From Streptomyces sp. LBL (lineage in GTDB: Bacteria > Actinomycetota > Actinomycetes > Streptomycetales > Streptomycetaceae), in NCBI RefSeq assembly GCF_029893585.1, contig NZ_JARXYX010000040.1, positions 1 to 64,000 on the forward strand: a DNA stretch of 64,000 nt, in the 5' to 3' direction. The notes below the pieces were generated by a model. That model was not told the origin of the DNA and did no database searches. It saw nothing but the letters and a program-made list of their open reading frames with translations. The position numbers were made by a program, and so were the translations under genes. The number at the start of each line of letters is the position of its first letter. Positions within the stretch are counted from its first letter, which is position 1. Shown here piece after piece: positions 1-8,701 of the stretch.

Positions 1-115
1 GCCATGGTCATCGGCCGCCGACCGGCACGAGTACCCAACTCGCCATTCAGACCAGACCCGTGACCTGCGACTTCACGATGCACACCACTCATTGATAATC
101 AGAGCATGATGGATT

Positions 116-922
116 TCAGAGCATGATGAGCAGACGCGTCCCCTGCTTGAGCTTCCTGTTCACCGAACGGCTCTGTACGTACACCTCCAGCTTGGGGTTG
201 TTCCCCGCCTTCACGGAGACGGTCCCCTGGACATCCGTACCGAACAAAAGGCTGCGTGCCGCGTCGCCCGTATAGGCGCGGTCGGTGTCCTTCTCGACCA
301 CGACTTCCTTGTTCTGCTGAACCTGAGCCCGAGCACCCAGCTGGTAGTAACACGAACCACGTTCGTACGTCACGCCCGGATGCGAGTCGACGAAGGAGCG
401 AATCTCGACCTCCTTGTCGACTTTCAGGAGCCGGTACTTGTCAGCCGGAATCGGTTCGAGGTTCGCCCGCACCTCGTCAACCGATATGTCCTGGCCGACG
501 GTGAACAGGTTCTTCGTACCGCGCACCCCCTGCTCTCGCCCGCGGAGGAAGCTGGTGGCAGCAGCACGCGCGGCGCCGATCGCCTCCTCGACGCCCTTCT
601 GGGAATCCGCATCCCAGATGGCGATGTTCCCGGCCGGGAAACCGTAGTTCTGGGCGGTCCGCTTGGCCAGGGAGTTCGGAACGAGGATCGCGGAGGTCCA
701 GTGGCCCGGAAGCCCCCTCATTTTCGCCGCGATCTTGTCGAGCCAGGGGCCGAGAATGGCCATGTCGCCGTCGTGCCTCCGGTCGCCGCCGGAGGCGTTC
801 TCCTCACCGTCCGTCACGACGATCTGGAGGAAACTGTGCTCGCCGTATTCCTCCCAGATATGGCCCAGGTCGTCCAGGGACTTGTGTTCCCCCTCCGAGG
901 CTCCCCAAGTGTTGTCTTCACT
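116..922 (-). pseudogene. 5'-truncated von Willebrand factor A-type protein
   Basis: The minus-strand frame is open from just after a TAA at 923-925 down to the stop at 116-118. Near its beginning it reads ...FLQIVVTDGEEN, the interior strand-loop of a vWA domain (metal-ion-dependent adhesion fold), so the first part of the domain, including the DxSxS loop, is missing. A GTG at 815-817 could start a 233-residue product, but it lies inside that vWA motif and would make an incomplete fold. The C-terminal half (about 150 residues ending RLLIML) is basic and charged, with no family I recognise. The gene appears to have lost its 5' end at about 925-945, where high-GC-third-position coding sequence on the opposite strand begins. 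A frameshift rather than a deletion is possible, but I found no vWA start motif upstream. Confidence 0.5.
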
Positions 923-939
923 TTATGGGGAGGCACTGA

Positions 940-1140
940 CAACGGCGTTTGGCGCTTCGGCCGGGGCCGGGGCGGTTGGGTGTCGGCGCACGTACGGCTT
1001 CTGACGCCAGCCCTGACGCAGGGTCGGACTCCGAACCCGACGCCGGCCCGGACACCGAACCCGACCTCGGCCCGGACGCCGAACCCGACGCCGATCCAGA
1101 CGCCACGCCGGGCGGCAAGCCGGACGACACCCACGGGTGA
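940..1140 (+). pseudogene. C-terminal Asp/Pro-rich tail of a truncated gene
   Basis: From about 970 to the TGA at 1138-1140 the plus strand encodes repeats of the type PDAG-PDTE-PDLG-PDAE-PDAD, ending GGKPDDTHG. Third positions are almost all G or C, as in real Streptomyces coding sequence, and the acidic Pro/Asp tail resembles C-termini of surface or secreted proteins. The frame is closed by a TGA at 937-939, and no credible start or ribosome-binding site lies in between. It therefore looks like the 3' end of a gene whose body is gone. The antisense reading is Ser/Gly/Ala-rich and less convincing. Confidence 0.35.
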
Positions 1141-1254
1141 CCCCGTTGCGCCGAACCGCGCACACCCGGCGCGCGAACCTCCGGCACACGTCTGAAGCTC
1201 GCGATGCGGAGCCCCGCGGAAAGACCGCCCGCTCCCCGCAACGGAGGTGATGAC

Positions 1255-2337
1255 GTGTCAGGAAGGCTTCTGCGTCTGGTCTGCACGACGGCGATGGCGG
1301 CGACGGCGGCGATGGCGGCCGGAACCGTCCTCGCACCCCGGCCCGCGACGGCCGTCCCCGAGCCCCGGGAACCAGGCAGCCGTTCCCTGCCCGCTCTGCT
1401 GACGGACCTTCAGCGGCTGTACCGGGAGGCCGAACAGGCCACCGAGACGTACAACGCCACCGAGGAGAAGCTGACGAGACAGCGGGCCGAGACCGGACGG
1501 CTGGAGAAGGAACTCGCCCGCGCCCGCCTCTCCCTGCACGACAGCCGGGGCGCGGCGGGCCGCCTGGCCCGGCAGCAGTACCAGAACACCGGCGATATCT
1601 CCCCGTACGTCCGTCTCCTCCTCGCCCGCGATCCCCAGCACGCGCTCGACCAGGGCCACGTGATCGGTCAGGTGGCCCGCGAACGGGCCGAGACGGTCGG
1701 ACGCCTGGCCGGCACCGAGAAGAAGGCCGCCGGCCTGGCCCGTGCGGCCCGCAAGGCCCTCGACAACCAACTCACCCTCGCGGCCCGGCGGAAGAAGACC
1801 CGCGACGACGTCCACAGGCGCCTGGGGGACGTCGAGAAACTCCTCGCCTCTCTCACCCCCGAACAGCTCACCGCCCTCGCCGCGTTCGAGAAGGACGGCG
1901 TCGACAAGGCCCAGAAGAAGCTCATCACGTCCGGCACCCTCAACGACGACGACAACAAGCCGTCGGCCAAGGGTCAGAGGGCCGTACGCTACGCCGTACG
2001 CCAGATCGGAAAGCCGTACGAATGGGGCGCCGAGGGCCCCAGGTCGTACGACTGCTCGGGCCTGACCTCCGAGGCCTGGCGGAACGCCGGGACCCCCATC
2101 CCCCGCACCAGCCAGGAACAGTGGGCGAAACTCCCGAAGATCCCGCTGAGGAAACTGCGCCCCGGCGACCTGGTGATCTACTTCCCCGAGGCCACCCACG
2201 TGGCGATGTACGTGGGCAAGGGCAAGGTGGTCCAGGCCCCCCGCCACGGGGAGAAGATCAAGCTCTCACCGCTCGCGTCCCACCCGGTCCTTGGAGCCGT
2301 ACGCCCAGATGTGCGGCCTTCAGGGGCGCGGAGCTGA
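1255..2337 (+). CDS. Secreted NlpC/P60 family peptidoglycan endopeptidase
   Basis: A predicted 360-residue exported cell-wall hydrolase that cleaves gamma-D-Glu-diamino acid stem-peptide bonds. The GTG at 1255 is preferred over an in-frame ATG at 1204 because a strong GGAGGTGA lies 6-7 bases upstream. Residues 1-34 form a signal peptide ending in an AxA-type site before VPEP. About residues 45-235 are Lys/Glu/Arg/Ala-rich coiled coil, as in RipA-like and other actinobacterial NlpC/P60 proteins. The catalytic domain occupies the last 110 residues: Cys267 in YDCSGL, His315 in THVAMY, and His331 in PRHGEK as third residue. The length is typical. It ends close to, and converges on, the conservon operon. 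Coiled-coil NlpC/P60 proteins are often controlled by FtsEX-type partners, but none is seen here. Confidence 0.85.
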   Translation: MSGRLLRLVCTTAMAATAAMAAGTVLAPRPATAVPEPREPGSRSLPALLTDLQRLYREAEQATETYNATEEKLTRQRAETGRLEKELARARLSLHDSRGAAGRLARQQYQNTGDISPYVRLLLARDPQHALDQGHVIGQVARERAETVGRLAGTEKKAAGLARAARKALDNQLTLAARRKKTRDDVHRRLGDVEKLLASLTPEQLTALAAFEKDGVDKAQKKLITSGTLNDDDNKPSAKGQRAVRYAVRQIGKPYEWGAEGPRSYDCSGLTSEAWRNAGTPIPRTSQEQWAKLPKIPLRKLRPGDLVIYFPEATHVAMYVGKGKVVQAPRHGEKIKLSPLASHPVLGAVRPDVRPSGARS

Positions 2338-2346
2338 GACCTGGTG

Positions 2347-2412
2347 CGGCTCCGGCGCGTGGGCATCACGCGGCTCCGGCGCGTGGGCATCACGCGGCTC
2401 CGGCGCGTGAAC
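2347..2412. repeat. 24-bp tandem repeat, about 2.8 copies
   Basis: The unit CGGCTCCGGCGCGTGGGC followed by ATCACG is repeated at 2347-2370 and 2371-2394, with a partial third copy. It lies in the 174-bp gap between two convergent genes, so it is not coding for either. Such short GC-rich arrays recur in several gaps of this window. Confidence 0.8.
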
Positions 2413-2511
2413 GCTCCCGGCCGCGCACAACCCGCAGCCGCCGGCAGCCGCGCCCCCAGCCCCTCGGCGCCCCAGCCCCAGCCCCTGGCACCCCAGCGCC
2501 CCCTACCGCCG

Positions 2512-3765
2512 CTAGGCTCCGGCGACCGACCCCAGATACGCCTGCGTCTTCTCCGGCTCATAGAAGAAGTTCTCGAAGTCCGCGGGGTTGTCGAAGGCGT
2601 TGGCGAAACGATTCGCCACCGGCTGCAGCTCGCCTGCCGCGCCCATGAGGTTCAGCACATGCTCCGGCGGCGGGGCCAGCATCGCGTTCGTCCACTTGGT
2701 GACATGCTGAGCCATCTCCCAGTACCGGTCGAACGTACCCAGCATCCACTCCTCGTCGAACTCCTTCTCCCCGTGGTCGAGAATCGACGCGAGATAGGCC
2801 GCCGCGCACTTGGACGCCGAGTTGGCCCCCTGCCCGGTGATCGGGTCGTTCGCGACGACCACGTCCGCGACGCCGAGGACCAGACCGCCGCTGGGCAGCC
2901 GGCCGACCGGATTGCGCACGGTCGGCGCGTACCGTCCGCTCAGCACCCCGCCCGCATCCGTCAGTTCGGCCTTCATAGCCCGCGCGTACTCCCAGGGGAC
3001 GAACTTCTTCATGAGTTCCAGGGTCAGGGAGAGGTGCTCCGACGGGTCCTTGACGCCGTTGAAGACGTCGAGCGGGCCGCCGGGTACGCCCTCCAGGAAG
3101 AGGATGTCGGCGCGGCCGGAGGTGGTGAGCGTCGGCATGACGAACAGCTCACCGACGCCGGGGACGAGGTTGCTGCGGACCGCGTCGTAGTCGGGGTGTT
3201 CCGGGCGCGGGCCCACCCCGTGGACGTACGCCACCGCCAGGGCCCGCTGCGGCTCGCTGTAGGGAGAGCGCCCGGGATCCCGGGCGAACATCTGCACCAG
3301 CTCGCCCTTGCCCGCCGACACCAGCACCAGATCGTACGTACGGGAGAAGTAGTCGAGGTCGCCGACCGCCGCGCCGTGGATGACCAGCTGGCCGCCGCGC
3401 TGCTCGAACGTCTCCATCCAGCCGGCCATCTTCACCCGCTGGTCGACCGACTGCGCGTACCCGTCGAGCCTGCCCACCCAGTCGATCGCCCGCTGCGTCG
3501 GACCCGGGTCGTGCGAGCCGGGGGCCGCCACCGAGACGCCGAGTCCTTCGATCTTCGGGGCCTGGGACTCCCAGAAGTTCAGCTGGAGATCACGCTCGTG
3601 CTGGAGCGCCGTGTCGAACATGCACTGCGTCGACATCACCCGGCCGGAGCGGATCTCGTCCGCCGTCCGGTTGGACATCAGGGTGACTTCGTAGCCGTGC
3701 GACTGGAGCCCGAGGGCGAGCTGGAGACCGGACTGGCCGGCTCCGACGACGAGTATCTTCCGCAT
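2512..3765 (-). CDS. Styrene monooxygenase StyA-like FAD-dependent oxidoreductase
   Basis: A 417-residue single-component flavoprotein. It opens with a dinucleotide-binding Rossmann motif (VVGAGQSGLQLALGL, residues 6-20) and has the overall StyA-type pattern, including the second FAD motif near VVVANDPITGQGANSASK (about 310-327), the equivalent of the GD-type motif of class E/F flavin monooxygenases. StyA enzymes use a reduced flavin supplied by a separate reductase to epoxidise alkenes; no reductase is encoded nearby. The gene follows the conservon GTPase by 29 bp in the same direction and is probably its last member. Several conservons end in a cytochrome P450 gene; here a flavin monooxygenase takes that place. 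Substrate unknown. Confidence 0.75.
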   Translation of the reverse strand: MRKILVVGAGQSGLQLALGLQSHGYEVTLMSNRTADEIRSGRVMSTQCMFDTALQHERDLQLNFWESQAPKIEGLGVSVAAPGSHDPGPTQRAIDWVGRLDGYAQSVDQRVKMAGWMETFEQRGGQLVIHGAAVGDLDYFSRTYDLVLVSAGKGELVQMFARDPGRSPYSEPQRALAVAYVHGVGPRPEHPDYDAVRSNLVPGVGELFVMPTLTTSGRADILFLEGVPGGPLDVFNGVKDPSEHLSLTLELMKKFVPWEYARAMKAELTDAGGVLSGRYAPTVRNPVGRLPSGGLVLGVADVVVANDPITGQGANSASKCAAAYLASILDHGEKEFDEEWMLGTFDRYWEMAQHVTKWTNAMLAPPPEHVLNLMGAAGELQPVANRFANAFDNPADFENFFYEPEKTQAYLGSVAGA

Positions 3766-3794
3766 ACGGGTGCTGGCTCCTTACGGGGGACTGC

Positions 3795-4442
3795 TCAGGA
3801 CTGCTCGGGGGTCTCGTCCAGCGCGTGGCGGACGAGGGACAGGAGGGTCTCGATCGCCGAGATCCTGCGCCGAGCATCCATGATCATGACAGGTATATGT
3901 GCGGGAATCGTGAGCGCGTCGCGCACATCATCCGCGTCGAACAGCTCGCTGCCGTCGAAGTGGTTGACCGCGACGACGTACGGCAGCCCGCAGCTCTCGA
4001 AGTAGTCCAGCGCCGGGAAGCAGTCCTTCAGGCGGCGGGTGTCGGCCAGCACGACCGCGCCGATCGCGCCGCGCACCAGGTCGTCCCACATGAACCAGAA
4101 CCGCTGCTGGCCCGGCGTGCCGAACAGGTAGAGCACCAGGTCGTCGTCGAGCGTGAGACGGCCGAAGTCCATGGCCACGGTGGTGGTCAGCTTGCCCGGG
4201 GTGGCGGTGAGGTCGTCGTGGTCCTCGCTCGCCTGGGTCATCAGCGCCTCGGTCTGCAGCGGCGTGATCTCCGAGACGGCGGTGACCATGGTGGTCTTGC
4301 CGACGCCGAACCCGCCCGCCACGACGATCTTCGTGGCGATGGGGGCGCGGGTGCGGTCCGTCTGCCAGGACCTCAGGTCCTCCTCGGCCTCGACGAACGG
4401 GGAGACGACGCTACGACCGGCGTCAGAGACGACGGAGTCCAC
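3795..4442 (-). CDS. Conservon GTP-binding protein (CvnD type)
   Basis: A 215-residue small Ras/Rab-like P-loop GTPase of the kind encoded as the fourth gene of Streptomyces conservons. The P-loop GGFGVGKTT is at about residues 43-51, the switch II equivalent is FGTPGQQRF, and the base-specificity loop is NHFD in place of NKxD. It starts at a GTG (4442) inside the end of the DUF742 gene, a 20-bp overlap that indicates translational coupling. In characterised conservons the GTPase forms a membrane-associated complex with the sensor kinase, the roadblock protein (likely its GAP) and the DUF742 protein. An effector role toward the downstream monooxygenase gene is inference. Confidence 0.9.
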   Translation of the reverse strand: MDSVVSDAGRSVVSPFVEAEEDLRSWQTDRTRAPIATKIVVAGGFGVGKTTMVTAVSEITPLQTEALMTQASEDHDDLTATPGKLTTTVAMDFGRLTLDDDLVLYLFGTPGQQRFWFMWDDLVRGAIGAVVLADTRRLKDCFPALDYFESCGLPYVVAVNHFDGSELFDADDVRDALTIPAHIPVMIMDARRRISAIETLLSLVRHALDETPEQS

Positions 4443-4833
4443 TCAGCACCCTTTCCAGCAGCGCACGTTCCGGGCGGCCGGTGCCATGACCGGTCCCCGT
4501 TCCGTACACACGGATCTTTCCCTGGTCAGCGAGGTCGCTCAGGAGCACCCGGACCACACCGAGCGGCATCTTCAGCAGCGCGGCGATCTCGGCCACCGTG
4601 CGCATCCGGCGGCACAGTTCGACGATGGCCCGCATCTCCGGCATGACCCGGCTGGTGAGCGAACCGTTCGGCAGTTCCTTGCGCTCCTCGGGCGCTTCGA
4701 TCGCCGCGACGAACGTCTCCACGAGGAGGACGTGTCCGAAACGGGTACGGCCGCCGGTGAGCGAGTAGGGGCGCACCCGGGCCGGCTTGCGGTCGGCGCC
4801 CCGCACGGGAAGCCTGTCCGGCGAATCGCTCAT
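4423..4833 (-). CDS. DUF742 family protein (CvnC type)
   Basis: A 136-residue protein with the DUF742 signature: an N-terminal RPYSLTGGRT motif and a central winged-helix-like stretch (VAEIAALLKMPLGVVRVLLSDL). In conservons this protein bridges the kinase/roadblock pair and the GTPase. It overlaps the roadblock gene by 4 bp (ATGA-type) and the GTPase gene by 20 bp, so the operon is tightly coupled. The helix-turn-helix-like segment has led to suggestions of nucleic-acid binding, but no DNA target has been established for the family. Confidence 0.88.
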   Translation of the reverse strand: MSDSPDRLPVRGADRKPARVRPYSLTGGRTRFGHVLLVETFVAAIEAPEERKELPNGSLTSRVMPEMRAIVELCRRMRTVAEIAALLKMPLGVVRVLLSDLADQGKIRVYGTGTGHGTGRPERALLERVLSGLRRL

Positions 4834-5339
4834 GGCGTACTCCCCGTCGCGGTCGACTCCTGCTCCAGTGATTCGCGTAGCTCGCTGCGGAGTTCGGGCG
4901 TCAGGACGTGCCCGGCGCGGCCGACGAAGAGCGCCATGTGGTACGCCACGACGCTCATGTCGCAGTCCGCGTTGCCGTGCACACCGAGCAGCGAGCCGTC
5001 GCTGACCGACATCACGAACAGGCTGCCCTCGTCCATCGCGACCATGGTGTGCTTCACCGGCCCGGAGTCCATCAGCCTGGCGGCGCCGACGGTGAGGCTG
5101 CCGATGCCGGAGACGATGGTGGCCAGGTCGGCGGCGGAGCCGCGCGGGCCGGAGGGTCTGACCTCGCGGGCATCCCGGGCCTCGGTGTTGCGGCCCTGGT
5201 CGGAGGAGAGCAGCAGCAGGCCGTCGGAGGAGACGACGGCCACGGACTGGATGCCCGGCACCTCCTCGACGAGATTGGTCAGCAAGAAGTGAAGATTGCG
5301 GGCCTCACGGCTCAGTCCGAAGGTACTGGGCGCGGTCAA
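4830..5339 (-). CDS. Roadblock/LC7 domain protein (CvnB type)
   Basis: A 169-residue roadblock/LC7-fold protein (core about residues 15-115, with VPGIQSVAVVSSDGLLLLSSD and the following alpha/beta units). Roadblock proteins of this type act as activators or GAPs for partner MglA/CvnD-like GTPases and as dimerisation platforms. The most upstream start is a TTG at 5339 that overlaps the TGA of the sensor kinase gene (TTGA), which suggests termination-reinitiation coupling. The position directly after the kinase gene and before DUF742 is the standard conservon order. It is cytoplasmic, probably recruited to the membrane by the kinase. Confidence 0.88.
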   Translation of the reverse strand: MTAPSTFGLSREARNLHFLLTNLVEEVPGIQSVAVVSSDGLLLLSSDQGRNTEARDAREVRPSGPRGSAADLATIVSGIGSLTVGAARLMDSGPVKHTMVAMDEGSLFVMSVSDGSLLGVHGNADCDMSVVAYHMALFVGRAGHVLTPELRSELRESLEQESTATGSTP

Positions 5340-8300
5340 CTGCTTGCCTCCTCGGCTGTGGCCCCCGTGGTCTCTTCGGCTTGTGCGGTTCCTGCGGCGT
5401 CCCTGGCGGGTGCCTGGTGCTGGCCCGGCTGCCCCGGCTGCTCGGAGATCTCAGCCTCCACGTCGCGGTAGCCGGCCTCAGCCCCCCGGCGGAAGCCGCC
5501 CAGCCGGCGGCGGAGGGCCTCGGCGTCGACGGATCCGCCCCGCGAGCGCGAGGCGGTGGCCGGGGCACTGATCTTCGGGGTGCGCTTGGGAAGACCCTTG
5601 TCGGTGACGCGCTCTTCCGGCTGGTCGAGGACGCGCTCATGGCTGTCGGGACCGATCGTGTACGGACCCGTGTCCGTCGTCTCGGACGTCTCGGACAGCT
5701 CGTGCGACTCGGACGGCTCGGACGGCTCCTCGGCCGACTGGTGGAGTTCCGCCTCCGGTTCGTACGGCTCGGCGGCCGGCTCCGAGAGCTCCGGGAGCAG
5801 GAGTTCCATCGTGGTCTCGGCCGGCGTCTCCGGGACAGCCTGAGTCTGCGGGACCGGTCGTTCGTCCCCGTTACCGTCCCCGCCCCGGCTGCCGTCCCCA
5901 TCCCGGCTGCCGTCCCCGGCCCGGTCTGCCTCCGACCGCCGTACGGCCTTCTCGGCGAGCGCGACCAGCGGGTCCTCGTCCTTCGAGCGGCCGCTGACGA
6001 TGTTGGAGTTGACCTCCGCGTCCGCGCCGGGCAGGGAGAGGTGCGGGTCACCGGCCTCGGGCGGCGCTGACACCGTCGCTACGGCGGCGGTCGGCTGCGC
6101 GGCGGACGGCGCGGCCGCCAGCAGGCCCTTCGGCAGGACGACGACCGCGGCGATCCCGCCCTGCTTCTGCAACCGCAACCGCACCCGCACTCCGTGCCGG
6201 TGGGCGAGCCGGGCCACCACGTACAGGCCGAGGCCCAGCCCCTCCTCGCCCTCCGTGGCCGCGGAGTCGTAGGACTCGTACGAGATGTCGGGAGTGAAGT
6301 CCGCGAGGCGGGTGTTGAGCCGGGCCAGCCGGTCGTCGGTCATGCCGATGCCCTCGTCCTGGACGGAGAGCATCACCTCGCCGCTCTCCAGGAACCAGCC
6401 GGAGACCTCGACGGGCAGGTCGGGCGGGGAGAACGAGGTGGCGTTCTCCATGAGTTCGGCGAGCAGGTGGGAGAGGTCGTCCGCGGCGAAGCCGGCCACC
6501 TGCCCGTGCGGCGGCAGCGCGGCGATACGGACGCGCTCGTACCGCTCGATCTCGCTGACCGCGGCGCGTACGACGTCGACCAGCGGCACCGGACCGGCGG
6601 TCTGCTGGACGTGTTCGGTGCCGGCGAGGACGAGGAGGTTCTCGCTGTGCCGACGCATGACGGTGGCGAAGTGGTCGAGCTTGAAGAGCGTGGCGAGCCG
6701 CTCCGGATCCTGCTCGCGCTCCTCCAGGCCCTCGATGACGGCGAGTTGCCGCTCGACCAGGCCCAGGGTGCGCAGCGCGAGGTTCACGAAGGTGGCCGAG
6801 ATGCTGGTGCGCAGCCGCTCCGACTGGGCGGTGGACTCGGCGAGTTCGGCCTTCAGCTGCTCGCGGGCGTCGGCCATCTTCTGCCGCTGCCCGACCAGGT
6901 GCTTGCGGTCGGACTCGAGAGTGGTGACGCGCTCGGCGAGGGCGACGGCGTGTGCGTGCAGGGCGTTGACCGAACGGACGACCTGGGCGAACTCGTCGTT
7001 GCGGCCGGTGAAGGCGACCGGCTCCTCGGCAAGGTGGTTCTCCGCCTCGGCGAGCCGGGCCGAGCCCCGCCGCAGGACGGACAGCGGCCGGGTGAGGGTG
7101 CGGGCCATGGCCGTGGAGATGCCGACGGCCAGCAGCATCAGGGCGCCGAGGACGGCGATACGGATCTCCAGCGCGGTGACGTCGTCGTCGCGCAGCTGGG
7201 CGAGGTCCTTGACCTGGCGGTCGTAGAGGGCGGCCTCCGCACCGCGCATCGCGTCGACACGGGCGGAGAGGGCGGCTTCCGCCTTGCTGGTACTGGTGTC
7301 GAGCTCGTCGGCGCTCAGGGCCGGCTGGTCGGTGAGGGTGGCGAGGTACTTCTCGGCGGAGTTGACCTCGGGGCCGGTGACCGTGGCGTCGTAGCGCGAC
7401 CTGGCCTCGGTGGGCGCGGAGTCCTGGAAGCCGGCGAGGTCCGCGTCGGAGCGCAACCGGGCCTGCTGGGCGGCGGCGCTGAGGGCACCGCGCAGCCTGG
7501 AGTCGGCGCCCGAGGAGCCGGTCTGCGTGGTCGGCAGGCCGGTGATGGGGTCGATGACGGTCCGGGTCGTCGTCGGCACGTCGAGCGCGGCGAGCAGCAG
7601 GCCCCGGGTCGCGGCGGCCTGCTGGACGGCGGAGTCCAGCTCGGCCAGCGCGTGGGCGCCGGAGCCCGCGCGGGGCGGCATCTGCTCGGCCAGCTGCCCG
7701 GCGAGCCGGTGCAGGTCGGTGATGGCGGCGGAGTAGGCCTGGTGCGTTTCGAGGGCGCCGCTCTTGCCGGTGAGCGCGGCCCGGCGTACGGCGGCGACGT
7801 CGCCGAGGTCGCCGCGCAGGGAGGCGGGCGTGTCCGTGTCGCCGCGCATCTCCTCGACCTGCCGGTCGACCCGGGAGCTCTGCTGCTCGGAGGGGGCCTT
7901 GGACTTGGGCCGGCCGGCCGCGACGTACGAGGTGACCTCGTCGCGTTCATCGGCGAGCGAGTGGGCGAGGGCGAGCGCGTCCTGGGTCTGCTCGGCGAGG
8001 GTCACCAGATCCTGGGAGTCGCTGAGCTGCCCCGACGCGGTGATCAGGGAGGGGGTGCCGGCCCCGGCGATCGCGGCGGCCACGACGACGGCGGCGAGAA
8101 TGAGCCGCGTACGGACGTGGGTGGGACGGCCCTTGCCGACGGCAGCGGCGGCGAGGCCGGCAAAGGCGGCGCCGGGCGTGTCGGGGTGCGGGATTCCGGG
8201 CGTGCCGGGGTGCGGGATTCCGGGCGTGGCGGAGTGGGGCGTGCCGGGTGCCTGCTCCACGCCTTTGCCGGAGGCCGCCTGCTTGCCTGTACGACGAGGC

Positions 8301-8347
8301 CGCGTCTTCTGCACCGGTGCTCGCATTCCTGACTCGTGAATACCCAT
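5336..8347 (-). CDS. Conservon sensor histidine kinase-like protein with NIT-type sensor (CvnA type)
   Basis: A 1003-residue membrane sensor. A long cytoplasmic N-terminus with GIPHP-type repeats is followed by TM1 (about 75-100), a large extracytoplasmic helical region of the nitrate/nitrite-sensing type (about 100-390), TM2 (about 398-420), and a HAMP linker (RTLTRPLSVLRRG). A coiled coil with weak phosphoacceptor similarity comes next, then an ATPase domain with N-box ELMENATSFSPP, G1 DEGIGM and G2 GLGLGLYV. The last 250 residues are acidic and disordered. The usual H-box is not evident, as in other conservon kinases, so signalling may work through the coupled GTPase rather than phosphotransfer. 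It is the first gene of the operon. The start could instead be an ATG at 8326. Confidence 0.88.
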   Translation of the reverse strand: MGIHESGMRAPVQKTRPRRTGKQAASGKGVEQAPGTPHSATPGIPHPGTPGIPHPDTPGAAFAGLAAAAVGKGRPTHVRTRLILAAVVVAAAIAGAGTPSLITASGQLSDSQDLVTLAEQTQDALALAHSLADERDEVTSYVAAGRPKSKAPSEQQSSRVDRQVEEMRGDTDTPASLRGDLGDVAAVRRAALTGKSGALETHQAYSAAITDLHRLAGQLAEQMPPRAGSGAHALAELDSAVQQAAATRGLLLAALDVPTTTRTVIDPITGLPTTQTGSSGADSRLRGALSAAAQQARLRSDADLAGFQDSAPTEARSRYDATVTGPEVNSAEKYLATLTDQPALSADELDTSTSKAEAALSARVDAMRGAEAALYDRQVKDLAQLRDDDVTALEIRIAVLGALMLLAVGISTAMARTLTRPLSVLRRGSARLAEAENHLAEEPVAFTGRNDEFAQVVRSVNALHAHAVALAERVTTLESDRKHLVGQRQKMADAREQLKAELAESTAQSERLRTSISATFVNLALRTLGLVERQLAVIEGLEEREQDPERLATLFKLDHFATVMRRHSENLLVLAGTEHVQQTAGPVPLVDVVRAAVSEIERYERVRIAALPPHGQVAGFAADDLSHLLAELMENATSFSPPDLPVEVSGWFLESGEVMLSVQDEGIGMTDDRLARLNTRLADFTPDISYESYDSAATEGEEGLGLGLYVVARLAHRHGVRVRLRLQKQGGIAAVVVLPKGLLAAAPSAAQPTAAVATVSAPPEAGDPHLSLPGADAEVNSNIVSGRSKDEDPLVALAEKAVRRSEADRAGDGSRDGDGSRGGDGNGDERPVPQTQAVPETPAETTMELLLPELSEPAAEPYEPEAELHQSAEEPSEPSESHELSETSETTDTGPYTIGPDSHERVLDQPEERVTDKGLPKRTPKISAPATASRSRGGSVDAEALRRRLGGFRRGAEAGYRDVEAEISEQPGQPGQHQAPARDAAGTAQAEETTGATAEEASS
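8174..8240. repeat. 24-bp in-frame repeats in the conservon kinase N-terminus
   Basis: Two full 24-bp copies (8174-8197 and 8198-8221) and a partial third encode 8-residue units of the type GIPHPxTP in the cytoplasmic N-terminus of the kinase. Copy number changes would keep the reading frame, so the tail length may vary between strains. Confidence 0.75.
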
Positions 8348-8701
8348 GGCCCGGGTGACGTCCCGTCAACCCCCCTACAGGGTCGAACTGGTGCATCCAC
8401 CCGGTGCGGTCCCCGACCCTCCCAGTGCCGGTGGGCGGTGGTCGCGCATCACCTGACCCGCCACCCGAAGGAGTGAACATCGGACAGGAGCGGGCGGGCA
8501 AGTTCCTGCGGCCCATGCGGCGGCCTTGTCCGGCGGGCCGGTTGGACGTCCACGGCAGGCGGTGGCACTATTCGCCACCACGCCTTCCCGGAGCTATCGA
8601 TTCCACCCCAAATCAGGCGGCTGACCTGCGCGGCTGCGTCAGTTCCGCAATGATTGCCAGCCTCTTGCGCACCGCGTGAAGGGCTCGTGCAGACTGGCCG
8701 A
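8348..8701. other. Divergent intergenic region, conservon / PP2C-like gene
   Basis: This 354-bp spacer separates the minus-strand conservon from the plus-strand PP2C-like gene and must hold both promoters. The clearest element is an inverted repeat, GGTGGC-N7-GCCACC, at 8561-8579. It could be an operator or a hairpin; no partner can be named. No convincing -35/-10 pair was seen. Confidence 0.5.

Noticed and set aside
2347..2412. CRISPR-like array
   Set aside because: Units are directly contiguous with no spacers, as in all other tandem arrays in this window; there are no cas genes.
2344..4005. 553-codon plus-strand frame over the StyA-like gene
   Set aside because: It begins in the 24-bp repeat and then runs antisense to the flavoprotein gene; no protein family is evident.
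6194..8332. 712-codon plus-strand frame opposite the conservon kinase
   Set aside because: Same antisense effect; Gly/Glu/Val/Arg-rich composition and no recognisable domain.
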